DNA of 64,000 nt from Ectothiorhodospiraceae bacterium BW-2 (GCA_008375315.1 CP032507.1:248001-312000); one strand, 5' to 3'; positions 35,514 to 45,145 are shown, counted from the first letter of the stretch. A program made the numbers and translations. The notes: a model not told the origin generated them from the letters alone.

Positions 35514-37109
35514 TTAACACCCCCATAAATGGGGCTGGTTCTCCCGGGCGGGACAGTACCAGAGCTTCTCCTCCCAGCTCACTTTCGGGTCGCGGTTGAA
35601 GATAAGCAGATGCGACTCCTCGGCACCACAGCCGTCGGCATAGTCGAGGGTCTGGGTGATACCTTTGGCAATGAGCTCTTCTAAATCGCCCCGTTGCAGT
35701 TTTAGCTCGACCACTATCCGCTGCACCGGCCCAAAGAAGCCCTGCGCCTCATCCAGCGACCACTCGATAGTGAGGTCGGTGCGCTTACGGCCTAAGGCAT
35801 ATTCGCGCTGAATCCGCCCGCCGCCGTTAATAATCCGCTGCAAAAAGGCCTGCATTAATAGCTGCGGCCCCGCCTCTTTGTAGTCAAAGCGCTCTATCCA
35901 GCTTTCGGCGTTCTCGCGGAAGAAGTGTTGGAAGGCTTTGAGGAGTTTGACCATGTCGAGCCGCCGCTCGGCGGTGAGGTACCACTGCTGCTGTTGGTGG
36001 GTGATGTTCTGCTGCATCACAATCGACAGCTCGCGTGGAATCACCTCTTGGTAGATGCGGTTGCTGATATGGGCCATCGGGTGGCGCCGAATCAGCCCTA
36101 AATCTTCGCAATATTGCAGGTCATCGGCGGCTTGCTGGATGCTATCCCCTTCGCCCGCTACAATCGGTGCTATCACCCCATGCACGCGCGGTTCACACAG
36201 TTTGTCTGATAACTGATCGAGGTGGGTGGCGCGGGATTGAATCAGCCGCTCACGGGCGGCCTGATAGTGTTGCAAGGTAATGGTTTGGCTGCGGTCGCGG
36301 AGTGCGCTCTCCTTCCAAGTCAGTTCGTGGCCGAGCGCATTGACAAGCCACGGCTGTCCGGCGGTATCGAGCCACAACTCGGCAAAAATGCCCTCTTCAA
36401 AGGGCTGGCCGGTCGCCTCAGTGTGCTGCTGATAGAGCTGACGGCATTCGACTTCGTTAAAGTTGCCCATCGTTAGGGATTCGGCTTTGATATTAAAGGC
36501 GCTGCCGCCGGTGATGATGTCGCCACTGCTCTGGTGGATGCGGTAATCTTTTAAGTCGCGCACGCCGCAGAGCAGCACCGAGTGGGGAAAGGCGTGCGGG
36601 CGTTGGGTATAACCGGTGCGCAGTTGGCGCAGCAGGGAGACTAGCGTATCGCCAATGAGGGCATCGACCTCATCTAATAGCAGGACTATCGGCTTAGGGT
36701 GGTGCAGGCTCCACCGCTCTAGCAGATTAAAGACCAGCCCGTGGTGACTCTCCCCATGGTGGGGCTGCGCCTCCAGCCAATCGAGCAGTGAGCTATCGTG
36801 CAATGTGAGACGCGCTGATCGGGCAATGGCATTAGCAACCGTATAGTTACCAATCGTGATCTGATTCCGCGCCGTCTGCGCCATTTCAATGTTGACATAG
36901 AGGGCACTATAACGCCCTTCCGCATTGAGCCGCTCGACCATCGCCAGCAGGGTGGTGGTTTTGCCGGTCTGGCGCGGCGCATGGAGCAGAAAGTAGCGCT
37001 GGCTGTCGATAAGATAGCTCAGCTCCGCCCAGTTGAGCCGCATGAGTGGCGGTAATGTGTAGTTCAGCTCCGCCTTTTGCGGCCCAGCGGTGTTAAAAAA
37101 TTTATCCAT
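35514..37109 (-). CDS. AAA ATPase-nuclease, array copy 6 (B-V2-C1)
   Basis: 531 residues. Type B N-terminus, cassette V2 as in copy 2, and C1 C-terminal half as in copies 1, 4, 7 and 10. The region after the ATPase core (NIKAESLTMGNFNEVECR) matches copy 1, while the nuclease domain matches the others, so at least two exchange points lie inside this gene. All motifs are intact. Confidence 0.8.
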   Translation of the reverse strand: MDKFFNTAGPQKAELNYTLPPLMRLNWAELSYLIDSQRYFLLHAPRQTGKTTTLLAMVERLNAEGRYSALYVNIEMAQTARNQITIGNYTVANAIARSARLTLHDSSLLDWLEAQPHHGESHHGLVFNLLERWSLHHPKPIVLLLDEVDALIGDTLVSLLRQLRTGYTQRPHAFPHSVLLCGVRDLKDYRIHQSSGDIITGGSAFNIKAESLTMGNFNEVECRQLYQQHTEATGQPFEEGIFAELWLDTAGQPWLVNALGHELTWKESALRDRSQTITLQHYQAARERLIQSRATHLDQLSDKLCEPRVHGVIAPIVAGEGDSIQQAADDLQYCEDLGLIRRHPMAHISNRIYQEVIPRELSIVMQQNITHQQQQWYLTAERRLDMVKLLKAFQHFFRENAESWIERFDYKEAGPQLLMQAFLQRIINGGGRIQREYALGRKRTDLTIEWSLDEAQGFFGPVQRIVVELKLQRGDLEELIAKGITQTLDYADGCGAEESHLLIFNRDPKVSWEEKLWYCPARENQPHLWGC

Positions 37110-37286
37110 TCATCTCATCCTCTCTGTTTTTCACCTAACCGGTAGATGGTGGATAGCGCGACCCTAAAAAACATCGCGATCCGGGGCTGCTGCCCCGGAA
37201 TCCAGCCCATGGGTGCCACCCGTTCCGTCAATCGGGGCGATGAACAAGGCCGATTGGTTTAAGTATCGACAGCCGGCGCAGCGGCA

Positions 37287-38879
37287 TTAACACCCCCATA
37301 AATGGGGCTGGTTCTCCCGGGCGGGGCAGTACCAGAGCTTCTCCTCCCAGCTCACTTTCGGGTCGCGGTTGAAGATAAGCAGATGCGACTCCTCGGCACC
37401 ACAGCCGTCGGCATAGTCGAGGGTCTGGGTGATACCTTTGGCAATGAGCTCTTCTAAATCGCCCCGTTGCAGTTTTAGCTCGACCACTATCCGCTGCACC
37501 GGCCCAAAGAAGCCCTGCGCCTCATCCAGCGACCACTCGATAGTGAGGTCGGTGCGCTTACGGCCTAAGGCATATTCGCGCTGAATCCGCCCGCCGCCGT
37601 TAATAATCCGCTGCAAAAAGGCCTGCATTAGCAGTTGCGGCCCCGCCTCTTTGTAGTCAAAGCGCTCTATCCAGCTTTCGGCGTTCTCGCGGAAGAAGTG
37701 TTGGAAGGCTTTGAGGAGTTTGACCATGTCGAGCCGCCGCTCGGCGGTGAGGTACCACTGCTGCTGTTGGTGGGTGATGTTCTGCTGCATCACAATCGAC
37801 AGCTCGCGTGGAATCACCTCTTGGTAGATACGGTTGCTGATATGGACCATCGGGTTGCGCCGAATTAGCCCTAAATCTTCGCAATATTGCAGGTCATCGG
37901 CGGCTTGCTGGATGCTATCCCCTTCGCCCGCTACAATCGGTGCTATCACCCCATGCACGCGCGGTTCACGCAGTTTGTCTGACAACTGATCGAGGTGGGT
38001 GGCGCGGGATTGAATCAGCCGCTCACGGGCGGCCTGATAGTGTTGCAAGGTAATGGTTTGGCTGCGGTCGCGCAACGCCACATCTTCCCAGGTCAACTCA
38101 TGGCCGAGCGCATTGACAAGCCACGGCTGTCCGGCGGTATCGAGCCACAACTCGGCAAAAATGCCCTCTTCAAAGGGCTGGCCGGTCGCTTCGGTGTGCT
38201 GCTGATAGAGTTGGCGGCACTCCGCTGCGCTGAAATTGCCCATCGTGAGCGACTTAGCCTTAATGTTAAAGGCGCTGCCACCGGTGATAATGTCGCCGCT
38301 GCTCTGGTGGATGCGGTAATCTTTTAAGTCGCGCACGCCGCAGAGCAGCACCGAGTGGGGAAAGGCGTGCGGGCGTTGGGTATAACCGGTGCGCAGTTGG
38401 CGCAGCAGGGAGACTAGCGTATCGCCAATGAGGGCATCGACCTCATCTAGTAGCAGGACTATCGGCTTGGGGTGAACCGAAGCCCACCAGCTTAACAGGG
38501 CACTAAATCGCTGCATCGCTTCCGCTTCAGCAATGATTTGATGCCCTGCGCTGGCATCAATCAGATGGGGTGCCGTGGCGCGAATACTCTGCAACAGGGC
38601 ATCGCAGAACTGCCGATCGCCGAGTTCGGCATTCTGTCGTGCCACCTGCGACCGCTCTAAATTGACATAGAGGGCACTATAACGCCCTTCCGCATTGAGC
38701 CGCTCGACCATCGCCAGCAGGGTGGTGGTTTTGCCGGTCTGGCGCGGCGCATGGAGCAGAAAGTAGCGCTGGCTGTCGATAAGATAGCTCAGCTCCGCCC
38801 AGTTGAGCCGCATGAGTGGCGGCAGGGTGTAGTTCAGCTCCGCCTTTTGCGGCCCAGCGGTGTTAAAAAATTTATCCAT
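37287..38879 (-). CDS. AAA ATPase-nuclease, array copy 7 (B-V4-C1)
   Basis: 530 residues. Type B N-terminus and cassette V4 (LERSQVARQNAELGDRQF, then IDASAGHQIIAEAEAMQRF), the most different of the four cassettes. The C1 C-terminal half has LREPRVHG. It shares the variant NFSAAECRQLYQQ only with copy 10. Outside the N-terminal type, copies 7 and 10 are nearly the same gene. Confidence 0.8.
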   Translation of the reverse strand: MDKFFNTAGPQKAELNYTLPPLMRLNWAELSYLIDSQRYFLLHAPRQTGKTTTLLAMVERLNAEGRYSALYVNLERSQVARQNAELGDRQFCDALLQSIRATAPHLIDASAGHQIIAEAEAMQRFSALLSWWASVHPKPIVLLLDEVDALIGDTLVSLLRQLRTGYTQRPHAFPHSVLLCGVRDLKDYRIHQSSGDIITGGSAFNIKAKSLTMGNFSAAECRQLYQQHTEATGQPFEEGIFAELWLDTAGQPWLVNALGHELTWEDVALRDRSQTITLQHYQAARERLIQSRATHLDQLSDKLREPRVHGVIAPIVAGEGDSIQQAADDLQYCEDLGLIRRNPMVHISNRIYQEVIPRELSIVMQQNITHQQQQWYLTAERRLDMVKLLKAFQHFFRENAESWIERFDYKEAGPQLLMQAFLQRIINGGGRIQREYALGRKRTDLTIEWSLDEAQGFFGPVQRIVVELKLQRGDLEELIAKGITQTLDYADGCGAEESHLLIFNRDPKVSWEEKLWYCPARENQPHLWGC

Positions 38880-39055
38880 TCATCTCATCCTCTCTGTTTT
38901 TCACCTAACCGGTAGATGGTGGATAGCGCGACTCTAAAAAATATCGCGATCCGAGGCTGCTGCCCAGAATCCAGCCCATGGGTGCCACCCGTTCCGTCAA
39001 TCGGGGCGATGAACAAGGCCGATTGGTTTAAGTATCGACAGTCGGCGCAGCGGCA

Positions 39056-40651
39056 TTAACACCCCCATAAATGGGGCTGGTTCTCCCGTGCGGGGCAGTA
39101 CCAGAGCTTCTCCTCCCAGCTCACTTTCGGGTCGCGGTTGAAGATAAGCAGATGCGACTCCTCAGCACCACAGCCGTCGGCATAGTCGAGGGTCTGGGTG
39201 ATACCTTTGGCAATGAGCTCTTCTAAATCGCCCCGTTGCAGTTTTAGCTCGACCACTATCCGCTGCACCGGCCCAAAGAAGCCCTGCGCCTCATCCAGCG
39301 ACCACTCGATAGTGAGGTCGGTGCGCTTACGGCCTAAGGCATATTCGCGCTGAATCCGCCCGCCGCCGTTAATAATCCGCTGCAAAAAGGCCTGCATTAG
39401 CAGTTGCGGCCCCGCCTCTTTGTAGTCAAAGCGCTCTATCCAGCCCTCGGCGTTCTCGCGGAAGAAGTGTTGGAAGGCTTTGAGGAGTTTGACCATATTC
39501 AGTCGCCGGTCGGGGTGGAGGTACCACACCTGCTCCTGATTGGCGATGGTGGTCTGGGTGATCCAGGTCAGCTCACGCGGAATCACTTCGCGATAGATGC
39601 GATTGCTAATGCGCAGCGAGGGGCGCGACACCACTAAACCCAAATCTTCGCAATATTGGCGGTCATCCAGTGGAACCGGCTGCTCTAACTCATCCACCCC
39701 TGCCAGTAAGGGGGCAATCACTCGCCGCACCCGCTCCTCTTGCAGCTTGTGCGCTAACTGGTCGAGGTGGGTGGCGCGGGATTGAATCAGCCGCTCACGG
39801 GCGGCCTGATAGTGGCGTAGGGTGATGGGTTGGCGGCGGTCGCGGAGTCCCACCTCTTCCCAAGTCAGTTCGTGGCCAAGGGCATTGACAAGCCACGGCT
39901 GTCCGGCGGTGTCGAGCCACAACTCGGCAAAAATGCCCTCTTCAAAGGGCTGGCCGGTCGCCTCGGTGTGCTGCTGATAGAGCTGGCGGCATTCGACTTC
40001 GTTGAAGTTGCCCATCGTTAGGGATTTGGCTTTGATATTAAAGACGCTGCCGCCGGTGATGATGTCGCCACTGCTCTGGTGGATGCGGTAATCTTTTAAG
40101 TCGCGCACGCCGCAGAGCAGCACCGAGTGGGGAAAGGCGTGCGGGCGCTGGGTATAACCGGTGCGCAGTTGCCGCAGCAGGGAGACTAGCGTATCGCCAA
40201 TGAGGGCATCGACCTCATCTAGTAGCAGGACTATCGGCTTGGGGTGAACCGAAGCCCACCAGCTTAACAGGGCACTAAATCGCTGCATCGCTTCCGCTTC
40301 AGCAATGATTTGATGCCCTGCGCTGGCATCAATCAGATGGGGTGCCGTGGCGCGAATACTCTGCAACAGGGCATCGCAGAACTGCCGATCGCCGAGTTCG
40401 GCATTCTGTCGTGCCACCTGCGACCGCTCTAAATTGACATAGAGGGCACTATAACGCCCTTCCGCATTGAGCCGCTCGACCATCGCCAGCAGGGTGGTGG
40501 TCTTCCCCGTCTGGCGGGGGGCGTGGAGCAGAAAGTAGCGCTGGCTGTCGATAAGATAGCTCAGCTCCGCCCAGTTGAGCCGCATAAGTGGCGGCAGGGT
40601 GTAGTTCAGCTCCGCCTTTTGCGGCCCAGCGGTGTTAAAAAATTTATCCAT
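39056..40651 (-). CDS. AAA ATPase-nuclease, array copy 8 (B-V4-C2)
   Basis: 531 residues. Type B N-terminus, cassette V4, and C2 C-terminal half. It shares the rare GGSVFNIKAKS variant and everything downstream of Walker A with copy 9, from which it differs at the N-terminus and spacer. This pair locates an exchange point close to the Walker A codons. Confidence 0.8.
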   Translation of the reverse strand: MDKFFNTAGPQKAELNYTLPPLMRLNWAELSYLIDSQRYFLLHAPRQTGKTTTLLAMVERLNAEGRYSALYVNLERSQVARQNAELGDRQFCDALLQSIRATAPHLIDASAGHQIIAEAEAMQRFSALLSWWASVHPKPIVLLLDEVDALIGDTLVSLLRQLRTGYTQRPHAFPHSVLLCGVRDLKDYRIHQSSGDIITGGSVFNIKAKSLTMGNFNEVECRQLYQQHTEATGQPFEEGIFAELWLDTAGQPWLVNALGHELTWEEVGLRDRRQPITLRHYQAARERLIQSRATHLDQLAHKLQEERVRRVIAPLLAGVDELEQPVPLDDRQYCEDLGLVVSRPSLRISNRIYREVIPRELTWITQTTIANQEQVWYLHPDRRLNMVKLLKAFQHFFRENAEGWIERFDYKEAGPQLLMQAFLQRIINGGGRIQREYALGRKRTDLTIEWSLDEAQGFFGPVQRIVVELKLQRGDLEELIAKGITQTLDYADGCGAEESHLLIFNRDPKVSWEEKLWYCPARENQPHLWGC

Positions 40652-40778
40652 TCATCTCATCCTCTCTGTTTTTCACCGGCTGCTGCCCGGAATCCAGCCC
40701 ATGGGTGCCACCCGTTCCGTCAATCGGGGCGATGAACAAGGCCGATTGGTTTCAGTATCGACAGTCGGCGCAGCGGCA

Positions 40779-42383
40779 TTAACACCCCCATAAATGGGGC
40801 TGGTTCTCCCGGGCGGGGCAGTACCAGAGCTTCTCCTCCCAGCTCACTTTCGGGTCGCGGTTGAAGATAAGCAGATGCGACTCCTCGGCACCACAGCCGT
40901 CGGCATAGTCGAGGGTCTGGGTGATACCTTTGGCAATGAGCTCTTCTAAATCGCCCCGTTGCAGTTTTAGCTCGACCACTATCCGCTGCACCGGCCCAAA
41001 GAAGCCCTGCGCCTCATCCAGCGACCACTCGATAGTGAGGTCGGTGCGCTTACGGCCTAAGGCATATTCGCGCTGAATCCGCCCGCCGCCGTTAATAATC
41101 CGCTGCAAAAAGGCCTGCATCAGCAGTTGCGGCCCCGCCTCTTTGTAGTCAAAGCGCTCTATCCAGCCCTCGGCGTTCTCGCGGAAGAAGTGTTGGAAGG
41201 CTTTGAGGAGTTTGACCATATTCAGTCGCCGGTCGGGGTGGAGGTACCACACCTGCTCCTGATTGGCGATGGTGGTCTGGGTGATCCAGGTCAGCTCACG
41301 CGGAATCACTTCGCGATAGATGCGATTGCTAATGCGCAGCGAGGGGCGCGACACCACTAAACCCAAATCTTCGCAATATTGGCGGTCATCCAGTGGAACC
41401 GGCTGCTCTAACTCATCCACCCCTGCCAGTAAGGGGGCAATCACTCGCCGCACCCGCTCCTCTTGCAGCTTGTGCGCTAACTGGTCGAGGTGGGTGGCGC
41501 GGGATTGAATCAGCCGCTCACGGGCGGCCTGATAGTGGCGTAGGGTGATGGGTTGGCGGCGGTCGCGGAGTCCCACCTCTTCCCAAGTCAGTTCGTGGCC
41601 AAGGGCATTGACAAGCCACGGCTGTCCGGCGGTGTCGAGCCACAACTCGGCAAAAATGCCCTCTTCAAAGGGCTGGCCGGTCGCCTCGGTGTGCTGCTGA
41701 TAGAGCTGGCGGCATTCGACTTCGTTGAAGTTGCCCATCGTTAGGGATTTGGCTTTGATATTAAAGACGCTGCCGCCGGTGATGATGTCGCCACTGCTCT
41801 GGTGGATGCGGTAATCTTTTAAGTCGCGCACGCCGCAGAGCAGCACCGAGTGGGGAAAGGCGTGCGGGCGCTGGGTATAACCGGTGCGCAGTTGCCGCAG
41901 CAGGGAGACTAGCGTATCGCCAATGAGGGCATCGACCTCATCTAGTAGCAGGACTATCGGCTTGGGGTGAACCGAAGCCCACCAGCTTAACAGGGCACTA
42001 AATCGCTGCATCGCTTCCGCTTCAGCAATGATTTGATGCCCTGCGCTGGCATCAATCAGATGGGGTGCCGTGGCGCGAATACTCTGCAACAGGGCATCGC
42101 AGAACTGCCGATCGCCGAGTTCGGCATTCTGTCGTGCCACCTGCGACCGCTCTAAATTGACATAGAGGGCACTATAACGCCCTTCCGCATTGAGCCGCTC
42201 GACCATCGCCAGCAGGGTGGTGGTCTTCCCCGTCTGGCGGGGGGCGTGGAGCAGAAAGTAGCGTTTTTGGTCAATCAGATGGTGAATCTCTGCCCAATGA
42301 ACGCGCTGCATCGGGTCGAGCGTATAGTGATCGGCGGCAATCTGCGGCCCTGCGGTGTTAAAAAACTTCTCCACTCCTCTCAT
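40779..42383 (-). CDS. AAA ATPase-nuclease, array copy 9 (A-V4-C2)
   Basis: 534 residues. Type A N-terminus with a PP2C-like leader, cassette V4, and C2 C-terminal half. The body equals copy 8. The spacer between copies 8 and 9 is the shortest in the array (127 bases) because part of the B-type spacer is deleted. All motifs are intact. Confidence 0.8.
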   Translation of the reverse strand: MRGVEKFFNTAGPQIAADHYTLDPMQRVHWAEIHHLIDQKRYFLLHAPRQTGKTTTLLAMVERLNAEGRYSALYVNLERSQVARQNAELGDRQFCDALLQSIRATAPHLIDASAGHQIIAEAEAMQRFSALLSWWASVHPKPIVLLLDEVDALIGDTLVSLLRQLRTGYTQRPHAFPHSVLLCGVRDLKDYRIHQSSGDIITGGSVFNIKAKSLTMGNFNEVECRQLYQQHTEATGQPFEEGIFAELWLDTAGQPWLVNALGHELTWEEVGLRDRRQPITLRHYQAARERLIQSRATHLDQLAHKLQEERVRRVIAPLLAGVDELEQPVPLDDRQYCEDLGLVVSRPSLRISNRIYREVIPRELTWITQTTIANQEQVWYLHPDRRLNMVKLLKAFQHFFRENAEGWIERFDYKEAGPQLLMQAFLQRIINGGGRIQREYALGRKRTDLTIEWSLDEAQGFFGPVQRIVVELKLQRGDLEELIAKGITQTLDYADGCGAEESHLLIFNRDPKVSWEEKLWYCPARENQPHLWGC

Positions 42384-42499
42384 CCTCTCTGTTTTTCGCC
42401 TAAAACCGGCGGTTTGGCGCCGAACTGTAGCAGATAGCGATCCTGATTCTCCTCTCTAACCAGACCGATATCGGTTAGCGCGTAGTGGTTAAACACCAT
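42380..42499 (-). CDS. Leader ORF of array copy 9, PP2C-like 5' fragment
   Basis: The same 39-codon leader, ATG 42499, overlapping the copy 9 start as ATGA. One substitution changes the arginine of DIGRVRE to leucine, showing that the leader peptide sequence is not strictly conserved. Confidence 0.5.
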   Translation of the reverse strand: MVFNHYALTDIGLVREENQDRYLLQFGAKPPVLGEKQRG

Positions 42500-42562
42500 A
42501 AGGTAACTCCTGAACAGGTAAGTGAACGATTAGGTTAAGTATCGACAGCCGGCGCAGCGGCA

Positions 42563-44164
42563 TTAACACCCCCATAAATGGGGCTGGTTCTCCCGGGCGG
42601 GGCAGTACCAGAGCTTCTCCTCCCAGCTCACTTTCGGGTCGCGGTTGAAGATAAGCAGATGCGACTCCTCGGCACCACAGCCGTCGGCATAGTCGAGGGT
42701 CTGGGTGATACCTTTGGCAATGAGCTCTTCTAAATCGCCCCGTTGCAGTTTTAGCTCGACCACTATCCGCTGCACCGGCCCAAAGAAGCCCTGCGCCTCA
42801 TCCAGCGACCACTCGATAGTGAGGTCGGTGCGCTTACGGCCTAAGGCATATTCGCGCTGAATCCGCCCGCCGCCGTTAATAATCCGCTGCAAAAAGGCCT
42901 GCATTAGCAGTTGCGGCCCCGCCTCTTTGTAGTCAAAGCGCTCTATCCAGCTTTCGGCGTTCTCGCGGAAGAAGTGTTGGAAGGCTTTGAGGAGTTTGAC
43001 CATGTCGAGCCGCCGCTCGGCGGTGAGGTACCACTGCTGCTGTTGGTGGGTGATGTTCTGCTGCATCACAATCGACAGCTCGCGTGGAATCACCTCTTGG
43101 TAGATACGGTTGCTGATATGGACCATCGGGTTGCGCCGAATTAGCCCTAAATCTTCGCAATATTGCAGGTCATCGGCGGCTTGCTGGATGCTATCCCCTT
43201 CGCCCGCTACAATCGGTGCTATCACCCCATGCACGCGCGGTTCACGCAGTTTGTCTGACAACTGATCGAGGTGGGTGGCGCGGGATTGAATCAGCCGCTC
43301 ACGGGCGGCCTGATAGTGTTGCAAGGTAATGGTTTGGCTGCGGTCGCGCAACGCCACCTCTTCCCAGGTCAACTCATGGCCGAGCGCATTGACAAGCCAC
43401 GGCTGTCCGGCGGTATCGAGCCACAACTCGGCAAAAATGCCCTCTTCAAAGGGCTGGCCGGTCGCTTCGGTGTGCTGCTGATAGAGTTGGCGGCACTCCG
43501 CTGCGCTGAAATTGCCCATCGTGAGCGACTTAGCCTTAATGTTAAAGGCGCTGCCACCGGTGATAATGTCGCCGCTGCTCTGGTGGATGCGGTAATCTTT
43601 TAAGTCGCGCACGCCGCAGAGCAGCACCGAGTGGGGAAAGGCGTGCGGGCGTTGGGTATAACCGGTGCGCAGTTGGCGCAGCAGGGAGACTAGCGTATCG
43701 CCAATGAGGGCATCGACCTCATCCAGTAGTAGGACTATCGGCTTGGGGTGAACCGAAGCCCACCAGCTTAACAGGGCACTAAATCGCTGCATCGCTTCCG
43801 CTTCAGCAATGATTTGATGCCCTGCGCTGGCATCAATCAGATGGGGTGCCGTGGCGCGAATACTCTGCAACAGGGCATCGCAGAACTGCCGATCGCCGAG
43901 TTCGGCATTCTGTCGTGCCACCTGCGACCGCTCTAAATTGACATAGAGGGCACTATAACGCCCTTCCGCATTGAGCCGCTCGACCATCGCCAGCAGGGTG
44001 GTGGTCTTCCCCGTCTGGCGGGGGGCGTGGAGCAGAAAGTAGCGTTTTTGGTCAATCAGATGGTGAATCTCTGCCCAATGAACGCGCTGCATCGGGTCGA
44101 GCGTATAGTGATCGGCGGCAATCTGCGGCCCTGCGGTGTTAAAAAACTTCTCCATTCCTCTCAT
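42563..44164 (-). CDS. AAA ATPase-nuclease, array copy 10 (A-V4-C1)
   Basis: 533 residues from ATG 44164 (MRGMEKFFNTAG); the frame opens further upstream at 44233 but that part is spacer. Type A N-terminus, cassette V4, and C1 half with LREPRVHG and NFSAAECR as in copy 7. Its leader is cut off after about 40 bases at GGCGGTTCGGAA and replaced by unrelated sequence, so it has lost the PP2C-like leader. All motifs are intact. Confidence 0.8.
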   Translation of the reverse strand: MRGMEKFFNTAGPQIAADHYTLDPMQRVHWAEIHHLIDQKRYFLLHAPRQTGKTTTLLAMVERLNAEGRYSALYVNLERSQVARQNAELGDRQFCDALLQSIRATAPHLIDASAGHQIIAEAEAMQRFSALLSWWASVHPKPIVLLLDEVDALIGDTLVSLLRQLRTGYTQRPHAFPHSVLLCGVRDLKDYRIHQSSGDIITGGSAFNIKAKSLTMGNFSAAECRQLYQQHTEATGQPFEEGIFAELWLDTAGQPWLVNALGHELTWEEVALRDRSQTITLQHYQAARERLIQSRATHLDQLSDKLREPRVHGVIAPIVAGEGDSIQQAADDLQYCEDLGLIRRNPMVHISNRIYQEVIPRELSIVMQQNITHQQQQWYLTAERRLDMVKLLKAFQHFFRENAESWIERFDYKEAGPQLLMQAFLQRIINGGGRIQREYALGRKRTDLTIEWSLDEAQGFFGPVQRIVVELKLQRGDLEELIAKGITQTLDYADGCGAEESHLLIFNRDPKVSWEEKLWYCPARENQPHLWGC

Positions 44165-44520
44165 CCTCTCGGTTTTGCGCCTAAAACCGGCGGTTCGGAA
44201 TCTGTAACTGATGTGACGCAAACTCAAGTCCACAGGCCCTCTATTCCCCTCTACCGCAAACGGGCGAGGGGCGATAGAAGCGGCGCTGGCAGAGCCGTTT
44301 GTCGATATGCGGAATCATCCAGAGCAGCAGTTAAGGGCACGCTTCGACCGCAGTGATGGTCATCCCCCTCGACAAAAAACAATACTCCAGAGCAGGCGGC
44401 GGCGCAACCCTTCTGTTTCACCTTGGCGGGCGTGGCCAATCTAGCTCTGCACCGAGGCCCGTATCTCTGGTGGGTTGATCGCGCTCGTGGGTTAATGGGC
44501 GCGGAGTGGGGGAAGGCTAG
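44165..44520. other. Foreign segment between array copies 10 and 11
   Basis: About 350 bases unlike any other spacer in the array. They replace the leader of copy 10 and the C-terminal two thirds of copy 11. No gene is evident. Junctions on both sides lie inside array sequence, suggesting a deletion filled by, or a recombination with, outside DNA. Confidence 0.5.
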
Positions 44521-45039
44521 GGGGCGTTGGGGGTAGCCGGTGCGCAGTTGGCGCAGCAGGGAGACTAGCGTATCGCCAATGAGGGCATCGACCTCATCGA
44601 GCAGCAGCACAATCGGCTTCGGGTGGTGCAGACTCCACTGCTCCAGTAGATTCAGAATCAGACCATGGCTCTCCTCGTGATGGGTTTGCGCCTCCAGCCA
44701 GTGCAGCAGTGAATCGTCGCGCAGTGTGAGGCGTACCGTTCGGGCAATGGCATGGGCGATGGTGTAATGGCCAATCGCCACTTGATTTCGTGCCGTCTGC
44801 GCCGCTTCGATGTTGACATAGAGCGTGGTATAACGCCCCTCGGCGTTCAACTGTTCGACGATGGCCAGCAGGGTGGTGGTTTTCCCCGTCTGGCGGGGGG
44901 CGTGGAGAAGAAAGTAGCGTTTTTGGTCAATCAGATGGTGAATCTCTGCCCAATGAACGCGCTGCATCGGGTCGAGCGTATAGTGATCGGTGGCAATCTG
45001 CGGCCCTGCGGTGTTAAAAAACTTCTCCATTCCTCTCAT
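44251..45039 (-). pseudogene. AAA ATPase-nuclease, array copy 11 (A-V3, truncated)
   Basis: Type A N-terminus and cassette V3 (QTHHEESHGLIL), intact through Walker B and RQLRTGYPQRPLAFPHS at about residue 177. The frame then runs into unrelated sequence to a stop at 44251. The nuclease domain is missing. It is the outermost copy and probably a broken array end. Together with copy 4 it is the only carrier of V3. Confidence 0.8.
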
Positions 45040-45145
45040 CCTCTCTGTTTTTCGCCTAAAACCGGCGGTTCGGAACCCATCATGCGTTCACTTAGAAGCA
45101 CCCGTTATATGATGAGGTCGGGTGGTCGAGCCACTGCCATTCATC

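Larger units (their letters stand above)
26636..45039 (-). repeat. Tandem array of eleven mosaic AAA ATPase-nuclease genes
   Basis: Eleven head-to-tail copies with a period of 1.72-1.79 kb (stops at 26636, 28405, 30192, 31974, 33755, 35514, 37287, 39056, 40779, 42563 and 44251). Long stretches are identical between copies, yet each is a patchwork. N-terminus: type A (VEKFFNTAGPQIAAD) or B (MDKFFNTAGPQKAEL). Internal cassette: V1-V4 at residues about 74-138. C-terminal half: C1 (EPRVHGVIAP) or C2 (QEERVRRVIAP). From low to high coordinate: B-V1-C1, A-V2-C2, A-V1-C2, A-V3-C1, B-V1-C2, B-V2-C1, B-V4-C1, B-V4-C2, A-V4-C2, A-V4-C1 and A-V3-truncated. Confidence 0.9.

Noticed and set aside
28753-43603. 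Open frames of 60-140 codons antisense to the ATPase array, repeated in every copy
   Set aside because: They mirror the codon structure of the real genes, lack ribosome-binding sites and repeat only because the genes repeat.
26636-45039. CRISPR or satellite-type array
   Set aside because: The repeat unit is a whole gene of about 1.77 kb; there are no short direct repeats with unique spacers anywhere in the window.
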